Notes under the pieces: model-generated
The model's database searches: none
The model's input: only the letters and a program-made list of their open reading frames with translations
Told to the model about the DNA's origin: nothing
Assembly (NCBI GenBank): GCA_023014365.1
Contig: JAEBUN010000002.1
Coordinates: 682,001 to 746,000, forward strand
From: Lepiota brunneoincarnata
Taxonomy: Eukaryota; Basidiomycota; Agaricomycetes; Agaricales; Agaricaceae
Reading direction: 5' to 3'
DNA: 64,000 nt
Shown here: piece by piece, positions 36,732-49,141 of the stretch
Position numbering within the stretch: the first letter of the stretch is position 1
Layout of the letters: each line of letters starts with the position of its first letter
Translations under genes and position numbers: made by a program

Positions 36732-37911
36732 AGGTGATTGCGATGCATAATATTTATTCAATGTAGTGATGGTAGGGGTGTGGGCGCACTGTGGATACTT
36801 CTATTTGGATACCTGGCTTTCAACGTTAGCGAGGTGGATGCCCAAGATGGCAGGTATGCCAAGGCTTTATCTTATCTCTTCCTGTCCGTAGCGACTTGCG
36901 TTGCCAAGCGCATGTTCACTTCGAGCCTTCGACACTGTACAATCATAACCCTTGTCAAATATTCAGTTTAATTTCCTGAGGTCCAAACTCATAACATAAC
37001 ACAGTCACTCGGAACTGAGCAAGAACTTAGTGTCCGTGTAAACAGTCTGCCTCCTTTGCAATTTGGAAACCTTGGCAGGAGAGGGCCCCACATAGCCAAC
37101 GTGATCCCTAAATTGCCTTCTTCCGCACACAGGGCAATTTAATTCGGTCTTTGTCTCTGTCCGCGGCGGCCTGGTCCATACGTAGCACATATGGATTGCA
37201 TTGCGGTTCCGATCGTCTGGGTATGGGCATCACGTGCTACACTCTCCCGTCTCGTGATCAGTTTCTGTTTTTCGATCAGACCTAGGAAGTATGAGGGATA
37301 AGCTGGAAAAAAAAAAACTCGATCGTTTTGTAAACGGGGGGGGTGTATTATAGTGTGCGGATAATTCTATTCGGAAACCCGCCTCTCGTGGGAAGTCTTG
37401 AAATTCCCTGACTTGCGGGATGCCTATTTTGTGCTCTCTGTGTAATTGTGCACCTCACGCCCCTCCCCCTTTTCCGAGACCTGTAGATTCCTATTCGGGG
37501 CACCAGGTGTACCATGCATGCGCGATTGAGTGGAATGTAGAGATTAGGTGGTGGATAAATAGGTGCTTGCAGGTGACTGACCCGACAGTTTTTCTTCCGC
37601 CCCTCGTATCTTCGTCGAACGAGTCCGACTGTATATTTTGTGACCTCGGGCTTGCGCCTTCAGCCTCAGCCACGTCCCCGCAACACCTCACCCGCCTGCG
37701 ACACATTCCCGCTTCCCTTTGTCCCCTCGCCCCTATTCGTATTTCCTTCTCCACTCTCGCTCACATCGTATTCGAGAGCGAACCGTATTTGAATCTCTGA
37801 TCCCTCGATCAACTGACCAGTTCCTCTGCGGGTCATTTGTTTTCCCTGGTTATTTCGTTTTTTGGGTTTTCGTATTTTTTTTGTCTGTTTTGTAAATTGT
37901 TATCGGTCGAT
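36732..37911. other. Intergenic with one uncertain small frame
   Basis: About 1.2 kb before the C2H2 gene. An ATG frame at 37420-37800 (126 codons) starts with a Cys-rich stretch (CSLCNC) but has no other support and may be chance or an unspliced leader exon. A run of ten A near 37309-37318 is followed by a G run near 37336-37342. Confidence 0.35.
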
Positions 37912-39193
37912 ATGTCTATCGGCAAGGTAAATGCTTGGTCCTATCCTCGAGATGCCCAGCTGACAATGGTGTGTGATGTTGTGTGCGGTAGATTTATCCA
38001 TGTGATCTGTGCAAGAAGGCTTTCAGCCGGAATGGCGATCTTACGAGGCATAAGACGATCCATTCCGGAGAAAAGTAAGTCCCTCCCACCAGCGCCATGT
38101 CTTGGTAGCAGGGCATTAACAGACCCATTTTGGCATGCAGAAATTTTGTTTGTGAGATATGTGGCATGCGATTCGCTCAGCGATCGGGTATGAAGACGCA
38201 TCGAAATACTCAGTAGGTGTCCTTTGGTACTCTGAAATCCGGAGGTACTGAGTGGTCATAATTCAGTACAGGAGAAAAGCCACACAAGTGTGACTTTTGC
38301 GGGAAATCCTTCGGTGACCCATCATCGTGCACACGGCATGAAAAGGAGAAGCATCGGGTTGTCATTCCGTTCCAGTGCCACATTTGTTCATCGAGGTGAG
38401 TCGCTCTTGTTTTATTTCATTTATTAATGGGCGCTAAACATTGCATGCCGTTAGCATCGTTCGGCGCTCATCATTTGCTCGGCATATCCGAGAGAAGCAC
38501 CATGGTTTCGTAACCAAGGAGTATTTGGATTCCATAGAGGCGCCGATGCGGGCGAAGCCTCGGTGCAAAGGCAATGGGCGTCGGCGGGGGAATAGCACCC
38601 CTGCATCCACCCAGGGCGTTTTCAAGGTCGACCCGCCTGAGTTGATTAAGCGTCCAACGGCCGATGGGAGCTTTTCTTCGAGGCTTGCGATGGCGACAGC
38701 GACTGCAGGGCAGGCCAAAGGACTGGACAAGATTAGGCTGGAGCAAACCGCACCGCGAAACATTAATGGTAAGTCCTTGTTTCTGTTGTGGTGTTGTGGG
38801 GCTCGAGCTGACGGAAAATTTGTCGTCGTTGTAGCACTCTCGCTCGATATAGGGATGATTTCTGGCGTCGCCCATGGTGGAAATACGCTCGCGTCCCATC
38901 TACCAGCCTCGCAACACGTACAACCATATTCAGGAATGCGACAGCAAGATGACTCGCCACTGAATTACGAATATCCATTGTCGATGTACGATGGACCGCC
39001 TCAGTACGCCTATGGGGTGCATTCGGAGCCATCGAGTCCAGAGCCGCTCACGCCGCCGGACAATAAGCCACCTGCATTTGTAGAGCCAGCCAAGATTAAT
39101 CCGTATGATTATTCGCAGCAGCTGCCGTATGGATCTCCTTTGTATTCGTATATGGCTGAGCAGCAGCCTGGGCTGTTGTTTGCTGGACTGTAG
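37912..39193 (+). CDS. C2H2 zinc-finger transcription factor (four fingers)
   Basis: Exons 37912-37926, 37992-38074, 38141-38212, 38267-38395, 38455-38768 and 38835-39193 join to 323 residues. Four tandem C2H2 fingers fill the N-terminal ~115 residues: YPCDLCKKAFSRNGDLTRHK, FVCEICGMRFAQRSGMKTHR, HKCDFCGKSFGDPSSCTRHE and FQCHICSSSIVRRSSFARHI, with HSGEK and HTGEK linkers between the first three. The C-terminal half is Pro/Ser/Tyr-rich (SPEPLTPPDNKPP), likely an activation or regulatory region. The first exon codes only MSIGK, so an additional upstream exon cannot be excluded. Target genes unknown. Confidence 0.88.
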
Positions 39194-39378
39194 ATATGTG
39201 TGTAGAGTAGATGTAAAATAATGGAATAGTTGATTGATCGAAAATAATGATGGTGATCCATCCGAATTTCCACAGCCGTCAAAACTTCTTCCCCACCACG
39301 CTCCCTTCCCTCTGCCTCGCCCTCTCTTGCTCTCTCCGTGTCTCTTCCGGGCGTTCGTTGCTGCGACCCAGTGCTGCC

Positions 39379-41862
39379 ATGATGTTAGCCTCACCACTAC
39401 TTCCCGCAGTACCCGAGGACCCTCTTTCCTTCCGCCCAGCCCGGGACGTTGACGCTTTCAACAGCCTCCTCCCACCTCCTATTGAATTCGTCGAGGGTTC
39501 ATCCTCGGGTGCCCTCGCGGTTCCGGAGGGCAAGTACCAGCCTATCAACGTCTCTCCGAAACTTTCCACCAAAGATGTCTGTTGCTCTTTCAACTATCCT
39601 CTCATACCATCCCCCTAACTTTTTTTTTCATCTTGTCACACAGCGGCGCGATGGGCACTCTATCCAATCTAGATCCGCTACTTCTCCCGTCGCTAACTCC
39701 AGCCCCACTTCCGCCCCCCCAGCTTCTGCTCTCTCATCGCCTCTCGGCGCCAAACGTGCTGTCGTCCAACCAACCACTCTCGGTCTCGATATCTCGTGGC
39801 CCGAGACTTGTGATCGCGCCTCTGGTTTGTACAACACAGGAAATACGTGTTTCTTGAATAGCGCCCTCCAGTGCTTGTTGCACACACCACCACTCCTGCG
39901 CGTGGTCATTGCGCACGGGAAGGACAAATGTACGTTCAGATTGGTTCTTCTTGACGTCTCTTTTTCACACCTTTTCTACTCGCAGGTCGGGCATCAGACA
40001 AGTTTTGTATGGTCTGCGTCTTCAGACAGGTGGTCGTACAGGCACACAAGTCGTCCTCCCCTTTTGCACCCTCCTCAGTGACCAACAGATTACAAAGTAC
40101 GTCTTGCAGTCCCCTGTGCTTCTTGAATGTGTTCGACTCATGTTCCGGACTAGCTATTGCAAAACACATGCGGAGAGGTCGGCAAGAGGACTCGCATGAG
40201 TTTTTGCGCTATGCCATCGATGCAATGCAGAAGTCGTGTCTCAACGGTGCCCCTCCGTGCGTTTTCGCCCCCCTCACACCGCCAAATGTGGCTTATTCTT
40301 CACTCTAGAAAACTAGAGGCCAAGCTGGCGGAGTCAACTTGGGTACACAAAATTTTTGGTGGCAAGCTACGGTCCCGCGTCAGCTGCAAGAACTGCGGTC
40401 ACAACAGCGACACCTTTGACCGGATACTCGATCTAAGCATCGATATCCTCAAAGCCGACTCTCTCAAGGAAGCACTCAGGGGCTTCATAGCCCCGGACTA
40501 TCTCAAAGGAGCCGACAAGTACAAATGTGAAAAGTAATGCACTCTCCCCTCCCTTTCTAGCCAGAAAAAGCTTGATTATAGCTATACAGGTGTAAGAAAC
40601 ACGTCAACGCCGAAAAGCGTTTCACGGTCCACGAAGCTCCCACCGTGCTTACCGTGCATTTCAAACGGTTCTCTCCTTTGGGCAGAAAAATCGGCCACCA
40701 CGTCACCTATGAAGAGACACTCAACCTCCAGCCGTATATGTCCAAAGACCAGTTTGGTCCAACGTACTCTCTGTACGGCATCATATGCCATGCGGGCGGC
40801 GGGCCCAATTCTGGGCACTATTATGCGTATGTGAAGAGCCGGACGGGGAGGTGGTACGAAATGAATGATGAGATGGTTGCACCTGTTGGTGGGGTACCTG
40901 TGAACAAGAAGATGGCGTATGTTTTATTTTATTTGAAGAATAAGGGACAAGCGTTGCAAGCTGCATTGCGAGCGAGTGTGAATGGTGTGGGGGATACAGA
41001 TAGCGACGGGGAGGGGAAGGGTGAAAGGATTGGCTTGGTGGCGGGCATGAAGAAACGGAGAGAGAGGGAAGGTGAGGAAGATGATGAAGAGGAAGATGTC
41101 GGCGAGAAAGTTGACTCGAATTCCTCCAAGTTTATTGGCCCGCTGTTGCCCTCGCCTATGGCCGAGTCAGAAGGTACACCTGACGCGAAGAGATTCAAAG
41201 GGGAGCATACTGCGGGTGTTGTGGAGAAGAGGGTGGATCCACAAGCGGAGAAGATCAAGCAGAAGATACAAGCGATCAAGGCAAAAAAGGCGTTGGCGGT
41301 GTTGGAGACATATGATTCGAGTGACTCATCGAGCAGTGAGGAGGAGCGAGAGCGCAGCGGGAAGGGAAAGGGAAAAGGAAAGAGAAAGGAAGAGAAAGAA
41401 GATAGCGATTATGGGCGTAGAGGGTCATCGGTCACCAAACACTCTCCACCGCCCTCCAGCTCTACCAAGTCTGGTGCATCTTCCTCTCCCAATTCCTCGA
41501 CCGATTTTTATGGTCGGGCCAAAACATTCAACCGCGCCAACGGTACAAATCCACTCTCAAGTCCCGCCAGTGCGGGCTCGAGCACTGAATCAAAACCCGA
41601 TGGCGAGAGCCGCAAGCGAAAAATCCAATTGCCTAGTCCTCGCCTGTTCAAAGGCAAGGATAAGCAGGACAAGAAATTTGAAAAGGCAAAGATGCGCATG
41701 TTGATAGAGCCCAAGGTCAAGGGGTATGTAAACCCTTATAGCCGGGTCGGATCGGAGAATACGTTGAGGAGTGGTGGGTTTGGTATGAATAGTGCTAATG
41801 GGGGTGGTGGAAGAATGCATACATATGGGAAGAAGAAGCAGAGGAGGCCGAGAGGGTTGTGA
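39379..41862 (+). CDS. Ubiquitin-specific protease (USP36/USP42-like)
   Basis: Cysteine protease that removes ubiquitin from proteins. Exons 39379-39576, 39644-39929, 39986-40096, 40154-40256, 40309-40533 and 40590-41862 join to 731 residues. The catalytic Cys box is GLYNTGNTCFLNSALQCLLH and the His box GGGPNSGHYYAYVK; a zinc-binding pair CKNC and CEKCKK lies between, and RRGRQEDSHEFLRYAIDAMQ is typical of the USP36/42 branch (nucleolar in animals). After WYEMNDE and VLFYLKNKG comes a ~300-residue basic, Ser-rich tail ending KKKQRRPRGL, which could be a nucleolar targeting region (inference). Convergent with the PP2C gene, 234 bp between stops. Confidence 0.93.
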
Positions 41863-42096
41863 TATGTGCAAAGGATTGTGCTTGGTAGAATTGGTGCTTA
41901 AACTGACGCTTCTTTCATATTTTCGTGGGGTGTACATGCATGTTGACATTGCGTAGACTTTGGGCGAGGCTTGTACTAGTGACTTTTTTTTTTTTAATCA
42001 TGTTCACATAAATGTGTATTCCCAAGTGAGATGAATGAATGTTTTAAGTGCAGAATGCGTGGGTATGCATGCATACAAGTATGTGATATGTATAAC

Positions 42097-43884
42097 CTAA
42101 AGCTTCGCCCTGGCTCTTTCCCCATCTTCCCTTGTAAATGTACTAACCTTCGCCCCCTCCTCCTTCCCCTCTTGCCACCAAACAACAGTGACAGTAACAT
42201 CGTCCCTATACCTACGCGAATAAGGCGCAGGGATACTCAGTTTCCTCCTCAGCGCCCCCTCGTCACCACCACCAAACGCATTCCTTATTAGATGCGCACT
42301 CACATTCTCATCTGTGAACGCCCAGCTACCCTCACGGGCATTCTGCTTCTTGTGCTGAATTACCGACGTGGATTTCCCGTCAATACCCGAGGACATGCCA
42401 GTGGTAGTGGAGACGACGTTGGAGAGCTGAGATTTGGGTATGGTACCCTTGAGGCCAGAGAGGTGACCTGCGACGAGGGAGACGACTTCGTCATTGGAGA
42501 GTTCGTCCCAGAGACCATCGGTTGCTAAGACAAGGAAACGGAGAGATTTGGTGACGTCTGTGGTTGACGGATTTACCGATGGGGTTGGTGAGGGAGAGTC
42601 AAAGGAAAATTTGCGGTGGGTGACGACGGGGCGGGCGGTTACATATGGTGGTGTTTTGAGGAGGGGGGGCGCAGGGCGGAGGGGCTTGCCGTTACCTAAC
42701 ATGAAGGCTTGGTTGAGACTGATGCAAATACGTTTGTGAGATCGGTGCTTAATTATAAAACAATTTGCCAAGACCTACGCTTCTTGGATTGGGCGAGGCC
42801 ACTTGTAACGTGCATCACCAAAGGCACGGGTTGGTTCAAGACCGCCTAGCACTCGGCCTTCCCGAATCACGTCGTCAGACTCGTCCTTGGGGTGTTCCGA
42901 ACGCATTCTGCTGGGCATTGAGGAGGGAATTCTAAGATCCAAGAACAATGACACCCACCGTTCAGCTTCGTTGAGATTACGACCAGTTTGGTCTTCTGAT
43001 AGAACTTCGACTCTCCATTGTCCTTTCCCATCTCCTGTAGGTTCCCAAACACCGGTCACGGCGCGACTATCACCTGTGCAAGCAATATAGAGATCCCGGT
43101 GAGCAGTATCGAAAACCGCCATAATAGCGCAACTGCCGGATACAGCTGGCAGCATTGAGGTGAGAGCAAGCGGATGTTGGCTGAGGTCTGGGATGATTTT
43201 ATTCTTTTTGGATTCCTCATCCAAGTTATTGGCGAGGATACGAAGCGGGGCGTTTATCAGTTCGTGGTCGAGCTTGACAAAGGCCTCTGCGATGGCATCC
43301 GAGACGCGCTTGGGGTCAGCATCTAGCAGATCCTGAAGTGGTAGAGACGTGGAAGAGCTCTTTGTGCGCCAAAGGAGGTTCTTTGCGCTGGAGAAGATAC
43401 CAGAGCTCATTTTGGTCTCTACGGAGGGATTCGAACCGAGGGAGGAGAGCTCCAGCGCGACGGCTTTGATGAGAATTTTAGAGAGGAGCTGGGAGGTGTG
43501 TGTGCCGCTATGGCCATCCATAACCGTGAAGAAGAGATAGTCGCCGGGTGCAGACGGATCAGTCTCGTCTCTCTTCACGATTTGACTCGCATTTGCATCC
43601 TCTATTGGGTCGTTCGATGCGAGGGAGGCTGTGGTGTAATTCCATTTGATGCCTCCAGGACTGGAATGGGTTTGGCGCGTTGCATTTTGATTGATACGTT
43701 CTTCGACAGTCTTGAGGGGAAGAATAGTGACGGTGCGGGTGCTCATTTCTGACTTGCCGTCAGCACCCTTAATCCGAATGGGTAGTTCAAACGTTGGCTG
43801 GGTCGTGTAGAACCTGTACGTGTAGTACGAGGGCAGTCCGACGGCGACGGTGGCGGCGACGGGCTTCCATGCGCGTCGCAGCAT
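42097..43884 (-). CDS. PP2C phosphatase, pyruvate dehydrogenase phosphatase type
   Basis: Metal-dependent Ser/Thr phosphatase. Exons 43884-42959, 42910-42779 and 42718-42097 join to 559 residues. The N-terminus is basic with a hydrophobic stretch (MLRRAWKPVAATVAVGLPSY), fitting mitochondrial import. PP2C motifs: DPIEDANAS, FFTVMDGHSGTHTS (metal Asp, His), YIACTGDSRAV, REGRVLGGLEPTRAFGD, LVLATDGLWDELSNDE and SRRYRDDVTVTVVWW. Closest known relatives are yeast Ptc5 and animal PDP, which dephosphorylate the pyruvate dehydrogenase E1 subunit; that substrate is inferred. Confidence 0.92.
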
Positions 43885-44087
43885 GGCGAGGGACGAGTCA
43901 AGCTTCCACTAATGGTGGCACGAAATTGTATACCACGTGACTCAATGTTGTACATTATTTGTGTTGGATGACTGTGAATAGCGTCAACCGGAGTCCTGCC
44001 GCCCGCCCCATCCGCCTACAAATAGCACGTCTATTGTAGCCTTCCTTCTACCCTTTCCCCGGCACCACCACCAGTAAGAGTCCAGCT
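43885..44087. promoter_or_regulatory. Divergent promoter PP2C / unknown gene
   Basis: 203 bp between start codons. Pyrimidine-rich before the ATG at 44088. No clear TATA box. Confidence 0.4.
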
Positions 44088-45524
44088 ATGACTGATGAAC
44101 CTCAAGTCCCCCCACAGCGGAAGCCCAAATCTCTGCTAGAGACCCACCAAGATGCCCACGTCCTCATAAAAGCATTTAATGAGTTCGCTGCTACCCAGCA
44201 GAAGCCTGTGAGTCAGGATATGATGTCTGATCTCAAGAGTTCACCCTCAAGTTGCGCTTCGTTGCGTTTTTCCCTCCCCACAAAGTCTCCAACAAGCGCC
44301 GCTCACGAATCTGAAGTTCCGATGGTGAAAGAACCTGTGAAAGACCCTCCTCTACCACCACCCGTCCTGCGAAGAAAGCTCGTCCGCTCAGACCAACCCA
44401 GTGTCTCCAAGCTATCAGAACTCGGCGTTAAAGTCCGTGACTTTGCGTATGAGAGCACTCTGCCGCCCGTACCCACTGTTTATCGACAACCGCGTCAAAT
44501 CCAACCATCGATACCTAAGGATGAGAATGATCCCAACGATCCGCATTACATTCTAGAAGAAGAACGCAAGAAACGTGTATACACGCTTCAATCGAGCAGA
44601 AAAATAGAGAGAACGCCCACGGAGCCCATACTGGAAATAGAGCAAGAGCCCCCACAGAGGCCCACATTCCCCAAAATAAGGCGCGATCATGCCATGCTCG
44701 ATATCTGCTCACAACCTCAACACACCTCCCCATCACTATCCCAAGCCGTCCCACCACTCACTGCGGACTCGCAACAAACAGAGCCATGGGTCGACACACC
44801 CATTGTGACCCCAAACGGTTCGCTGCAGTGGTCTGTGGCTGACACAAGCGCCGTCCCGGCGTCGCAGTTGGACTCTGACTCACAAGCGCCTCCCGCTCCC
44901 GAACCCATGTCATATTCCCAGATGGGGTTTTCGCAGCCACCGCAGTTTCCCATTCATGATGATAGTGTTGGCACCCCTAATATATCCCCCTACCAGACTC
45001 CGGCGGGACGTTCGCCTGGCGTGGGTTCCAGTGTCCATGGGTCCCCCGAGCGCTCTAGTCCGCTCAACCCCCGCCGACTTGGGACTGCCTCCCCGCTCCA
45101 CGCTGAGCAGATTGAGTCACCAACTCAACATGAGTCTCGACCACCGGTCGCTTTGCCTTCTCCTAAATATCAGGAGCATCAGCCGTCGCCATCGCCTACA
45201 CTCAGGGCGCCCGCAACCACAACCACATCACCGCCTCCACTCCCGCGATACAATCTACGTAACAAACGACCAGCAGCGTCACCACCCACGTCCCCTGCAC
45301 CCCCCCCTCTGCGTCCCCGGCTGGCGCTTAGTTCCGAAACTCCTGGTGGTAGACCTCCGGTGACTGTGTTTGCAAAGTCTGCGCACTTGCAAAACAAGTC
45401 GACAGGGTCGAGCTCGGGATTATTGAGCCGACCACTGAAGCGGGAGGGGGGTGCGTTTCCCCCCACTGCTGTCGCTAGTGGATCGTCGATAGAGACGAGG
45501 AGCAAGCGAAGAAATAATTCCTGA
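44088..45524 (+). CDS. Pro/Ser-rich protein of unknown function, single exon
   Basis: A 478-residue uninterrupted frame. The first ~40 residues (LLETHQDAHVLIKAFNEFAA) may form a helix; the rest is disordered, with many SP/TP sites, a charged patch (DPHYILEEERKKRVYTLQSS) and a Pro-rich end containing RYNLRNKRPAASPPTSP. No domain recognised, no membrane segment. C-terminus is basic (IETRSKRRNNS), possibly nuclear. Confidence 0.75.
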   Translation: MTDEPQVPPQRKPKSLLETHQDAHVLIKAFNEFAATQQKPVSQDMMSDLKSSPSSCASLRFSLPTKSPTSAAHESEVPMVKEPVKDPPLPPPVLRRKLVRSDQPSVSKLSELGVKVRDFAYESTLPPVPTVYRQPRQIQPSIPKDENDPNDPHYILEEERKKRVYTLQSSRKIERTPTEPILEIEQEPPQRPTFPKIRRDHAMLDICSQPQHTSPSLSQAVPPLTADSQQTEPWVDTPIVTPNGSLQWSVADTSAVPASQLDSDSQAPPAPEPMSYSQMGFSQPPQFPIHDDSVGTPNISPYQTPAGRSPGVGSSVHGSPERSSPLNPRRLGTASPLHAEQIESPTQHESRPPVALPSPKYQEHQPSPSPTLRAPATTTTSPPPLPRYNLRNKRPAASPPTSPAPPPLRPRLALSSETPGGRPPVTVFAKSAHLQNKSTGSSSGLLSRPLKREGGAFPPTAVASGSSIETRSKRRNNS

Positions 45525-46250
45525 TCCCCCATCCCGACTCTTGGCGGGTTAGGATTGGATGAATTGCTTGTGATATGTTGTATTGCGCTTCGTGGTCGTG
45601 TATCGGTTACTGTCTTGTGTCCATATGTTCCTCCTTACATGTCCTTTGTTCTCGTGACAGGTGCTTATTTTTTCTTGGGTCTTCGCGACGGACCACTTGT
45701 AAATACTGTAGATAACAGTGTATAATCCATATTCGTATTTATGAAATAGACTCTTATCGTCGCCTCTGGATAAGGTGCAAGCACAAAAGAACGTGGGGGA
45801 GCACGTGGAGGGTAAATACTTACTGCGAGCACAGGGTGAAGCAGAAGCAAGTGTCACCTCGCTTGGGCCCCTTCCTCAGCTGGCCATAGAATGGCGTGCT
45901 ATACATAACAGGATCAACAGTCAGAGAATGGGTTGTGGGTACCTCGTAGGAGTGGCAACCCCACACACAGTTGAAATTCGATCGCCGGTATTGGTGTGGT
46001 TCAGCAACAGCCTGCGTGGCTGAAGCTGAATTTCAGCAGGGGGCTGTAAGCTGGAATGAATCTAGGACCCTGATCAACCAGGCTTGCGGAACTCGAGGAT
46101 GGACATGTTCCCAAGCGTGAAAGTGTATCACGCGGGGACGAGGTGAGTCTAGCTTCTGCATTGATTGAGCACTGTTTGGACCGTGAGAGACAAGGTGGAA
46201 ATAATATAATAATATAATGGAGATAAGGATGGGGCAGTCCCTTCGGCCGG
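45525..46250. other. Intergenic
   Basis: About 0.7 kb without a supported gene. An AT-rich ATAATATAATAATATAATGG tract at about 46201-46220 lies 30 bp upstream of the next start and may act as a core promoter. Confidence 0.4.
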
Positions 46251-47994
46251 ATGGCAGACTCTGTCACCATCTCTCTCCTCCCCGTCTCTCTCGCCCTCGT
46301 ACACATCCCCCGCAACCGTCTCCACTCTCTCTCCCACCCCATCCTCAAACACATCCTCCACCCCACCCCAACTTTCCTCAATCTCACCGCTAACCAGATC
46401 GAGCTCTCCCTTTTTGTCGACTATGTCCATGTCCACGACTTTGAGTCCATCGCACAAAACGACCCACACTCCAACCAGAGTAACCCCGTCGAGATCTCAC
46501 ACGAGCCATGGAGTGTCCTCCAGATCGACTCTCACAGTGACCAACTCGGTGAGTACCACCCCAGTGGCTCATCTATCTATCCTCTTCAGGCCCTCACAAT
46601 GTCCTCCCTCCCTTAGACAATGCCGGTGCTCGTGTTAATGAGCTCTCCGCCCCTCTCGCCGCTGCTGGCATCTCAATTCTTTATCAATCCTCCTACATGA
46701 GCGATTATATCTTCGTCAGTCCTCTGGCTTCTATTCGCCGACCCCTCCCAGTGCTCACACGACCAATCTATATAGGTCAAACAGTCCCGCCTCCGCCAGG
46801 CCCTCTCTCTATTCGAAAAGACAGGGTTCAGACTTTATACGTCCAACACACTTCCCTCACCCACCCTCTCCCCCATCCCCCCGGACCCCATTACCGACTT
46901 CCCCTCCGGCTCGTCCTCTCCAACTATCCTCACCCGCGCCCAACCTGCTACTTTCCCTCCCACCCCACCCTCCACCTTCGTTCCCTACCCTATACCTAGC
47001 GGCGGGGAACGAACAAAATCACACTCACCTACTGCCGGTGAAGTTCGCATCTTGCATCCTGACCTCGCCTGTGTCGGACTCTCAGATGAATTGGGCGTGG
47101 ACCATTGGGGCCTCAAGATTGTCAAACTTGTCGCCTTTCCTGAGCTCATCCCTTCTTCTGACACTACTCGGAGGGGGAATGGCACATTCTTCTTTCCCCC
47201 ATCCGGTCGTGGTCAGGAACATGTCTCGCCTCGGGATGGTCTTAGTGCTAGACTACTCGAGACCCAAGAGAACGAGAATGAGGATGATGGCTATTTCTCG
47301 CATTCCCCCCCTAGCTTGACCACCATGTCTCCGTCTGCTGATTCTTCAAGGTTGTCCCCTGGACGTGAACCACGCAACCCCACAGCTGCTCCCCCACCTT
47401 TTATCGCCACCGATGTCCCTAAGAGCACAATGGAGGACCCCCCGTCAGAGTCACTTGGAATTCCTTTCTTCAGTTTCACAAGGACACAGGAAGGTTCATC
47501 GTTGACTGCAGATGTCAACACTCTCGCTGCACTTTTTCCGCCCGAGGAGAGGCATCTGTTGATCTGCTGCGCGGATCTCGGCCTGTGCTTCCACTTGAAC
47601 AAGGGGTGTGAATGCGACGGTGACGATGAAGGGCATGATATGTGGGGGATGCATGCGGATGAGGAAGATGATTATTGCGGAAGCAAAATCAGTATTGGTG
47701 CGCTCAAGTGCCTACAAATCGATTTGAGAAGGTTTGGCCTGGGTGAGTGTGCGCCTCGATGGGGTTACTCCGAACTAACTGTCCTATTTAGACAAGCATG
47801 GTTTGGTAAACAAGTTTTCGAGAATACTGGAGAGGAATGGCATAAACCACATGTATAGCTCGACGTTCAAGACAGCTAATCTACTCGTAAGTGCTCCCCC
47901 TTTTCTCTCGCTCGTGGACAAGTACTTCATAAGCTATGCGCAGGTGGACAAGAGACATGCCATAAAAGCACAAACGCTCCTCCGAGGGTGTTGA
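46251..47994 (+). CDS. ACT-domain protein resembling CASTOR arginine sensors
   Basis: Exons 46251-46548, 46617-46714, 46776-47742, 47792-47886 and 47944-47994 join to 502 residues. The strongest feature is RVNELSAPLAAAGISILYQS followed by SYMSDYIFVKQ, the ACT-fold pattern found in CASTOR1/2 (GATSL) proteins. A matching half near the C-terminus (NGINHMYSSTFKTANLLV) suggests paired ACT domains. N-terminal LVHIPRNRLHSLSHPILKHI also fits. CASTOR proteins sense arginine and control GATOR2-TORC1 in animals; whether fungal members do so is unknown. A ~200-residue Ser/Pro-rich insertion with an acidic Cys-containing stretch (CECDGDDEGHDMWGMHADEE) separates the two halves and is unlike the animal proteins. 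Confidence 0.72.
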
Positions 47995-49141
47995 TTCGAT
48001 TTTCTTCGAGAACACAAAATTCGTGACACAGTGGTATCCGTTCGACTCTTCCTTCAAAAACCCCCACAAAATATGATGAAGGACCATCTATTTCGGGAAA
48101 TGGCTCCTTCAACCCCCTATCCTTCCGCATTCGCTGTCTAACGTCCAACATCACGCACCAGCTTCATACTGATCGGAGTAGAACCTCACTACTTGCTTCT
48201 CCCTTCTCCACCGGAAGAAATTGAGTGCCAACAACACGGCGCATCAGCTTCCTCTTTCGCTTTCCCTGGTAAGTTGCACCATGCTCCCATCCCTTCATCC
48301 TTCCCCTCTCATCATCATTAGGTTCCACCTTCACGCATTATTCATCTATACCGTCTAACCTGTTCATTTCGCTTGTGTACTGTGCATTCACGGCGTGTGA
48401 TCTGCTTCTCCACTGACCTAGCTTGGTTCATTCTCGTCCATCCCCTATCACGCGCGCTTCCGCTTGTTGACGTTTGCATGTATCTGCTCAGTACGTATTT
48501 CTATTTGGGCACTTTATATACGCATCACACTGCCAATGAACATGTTCAACCTTCTTTGATTGTCTCCTGGAAGGAGTCTCATTCCAGCATATCCCCACCC
48601 GGCGCCGTAACTACGAGGAGGGAAAAAGCCTAGAACTCGGGTGTCGCGGAGATAAAGAGGGCTAGAACTACTGCTCTCTCTCTCCACAATAGCCATTGGG
48701 CGAGTGAGCCCCAAGCTGAGGCTATCCTGCATCCAGATTCGTGCTCTAGCCTGCGAACGTAAGGTGATGATCAGAAAAAAAGCATCAGAGCATTTTACGG
48801 TGCAGTTTATCCCGAAGTGGGCACAGTCCGTGGAGAGCTCCAGCGTCATGGCCTAAGTATAGTACATTTGGGGGCTGGTATGAACGAATGACTTACAGAT
48901 GATTAGTAAATGTAATGTTCTAGAAAAGGGAGAGGAAATGCTAATGATTTGGTTCACGATGTTGGTGCAAATGCTAGAATACACACTGTGAAGGCGATGG
49001 ATGGAATGCAAAGGAATGTGGAGTTTGTGGTAATATGAAATGATCAAGGTGGGTCAGACACAAATCGAAGGTTGCTTCAGTCCCAACAAATCGAAGGGAA
49101 TAGAGGGGCACGAAAGGAAGCAACAGATAGGTAAAGGCGGA
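47995..49141. other. Unassigned region with coding-like fragments
   Basis: No complete gene could be built. Plus-strand stretches read like protein: SIFFENTKFVTQWYPFDSSF (about 48000-48060) and FILIGVEPHYLLLPSPPEEI (about 48163-48222), the latter followed by a possible intron at 48270-48321. They could be a 3' extension or remnant attached to the upstream gene. The part from 48430 to 49141 holds nothing I can support. Confidence 0.35.

Noticed and set aside
37300..37345. Adjacent poly-A and poly-G runs
   Set aside because: Short homopolymers in noncoding DNA; no sign of a retroelement tail or target-site duplication.
37420..37800. A 126-codon frame with a Cys-rich start before the zinc-finger gene
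   Set aside because: No recognisable finger spacing and no good splice link to the next exon; left as uncertain.
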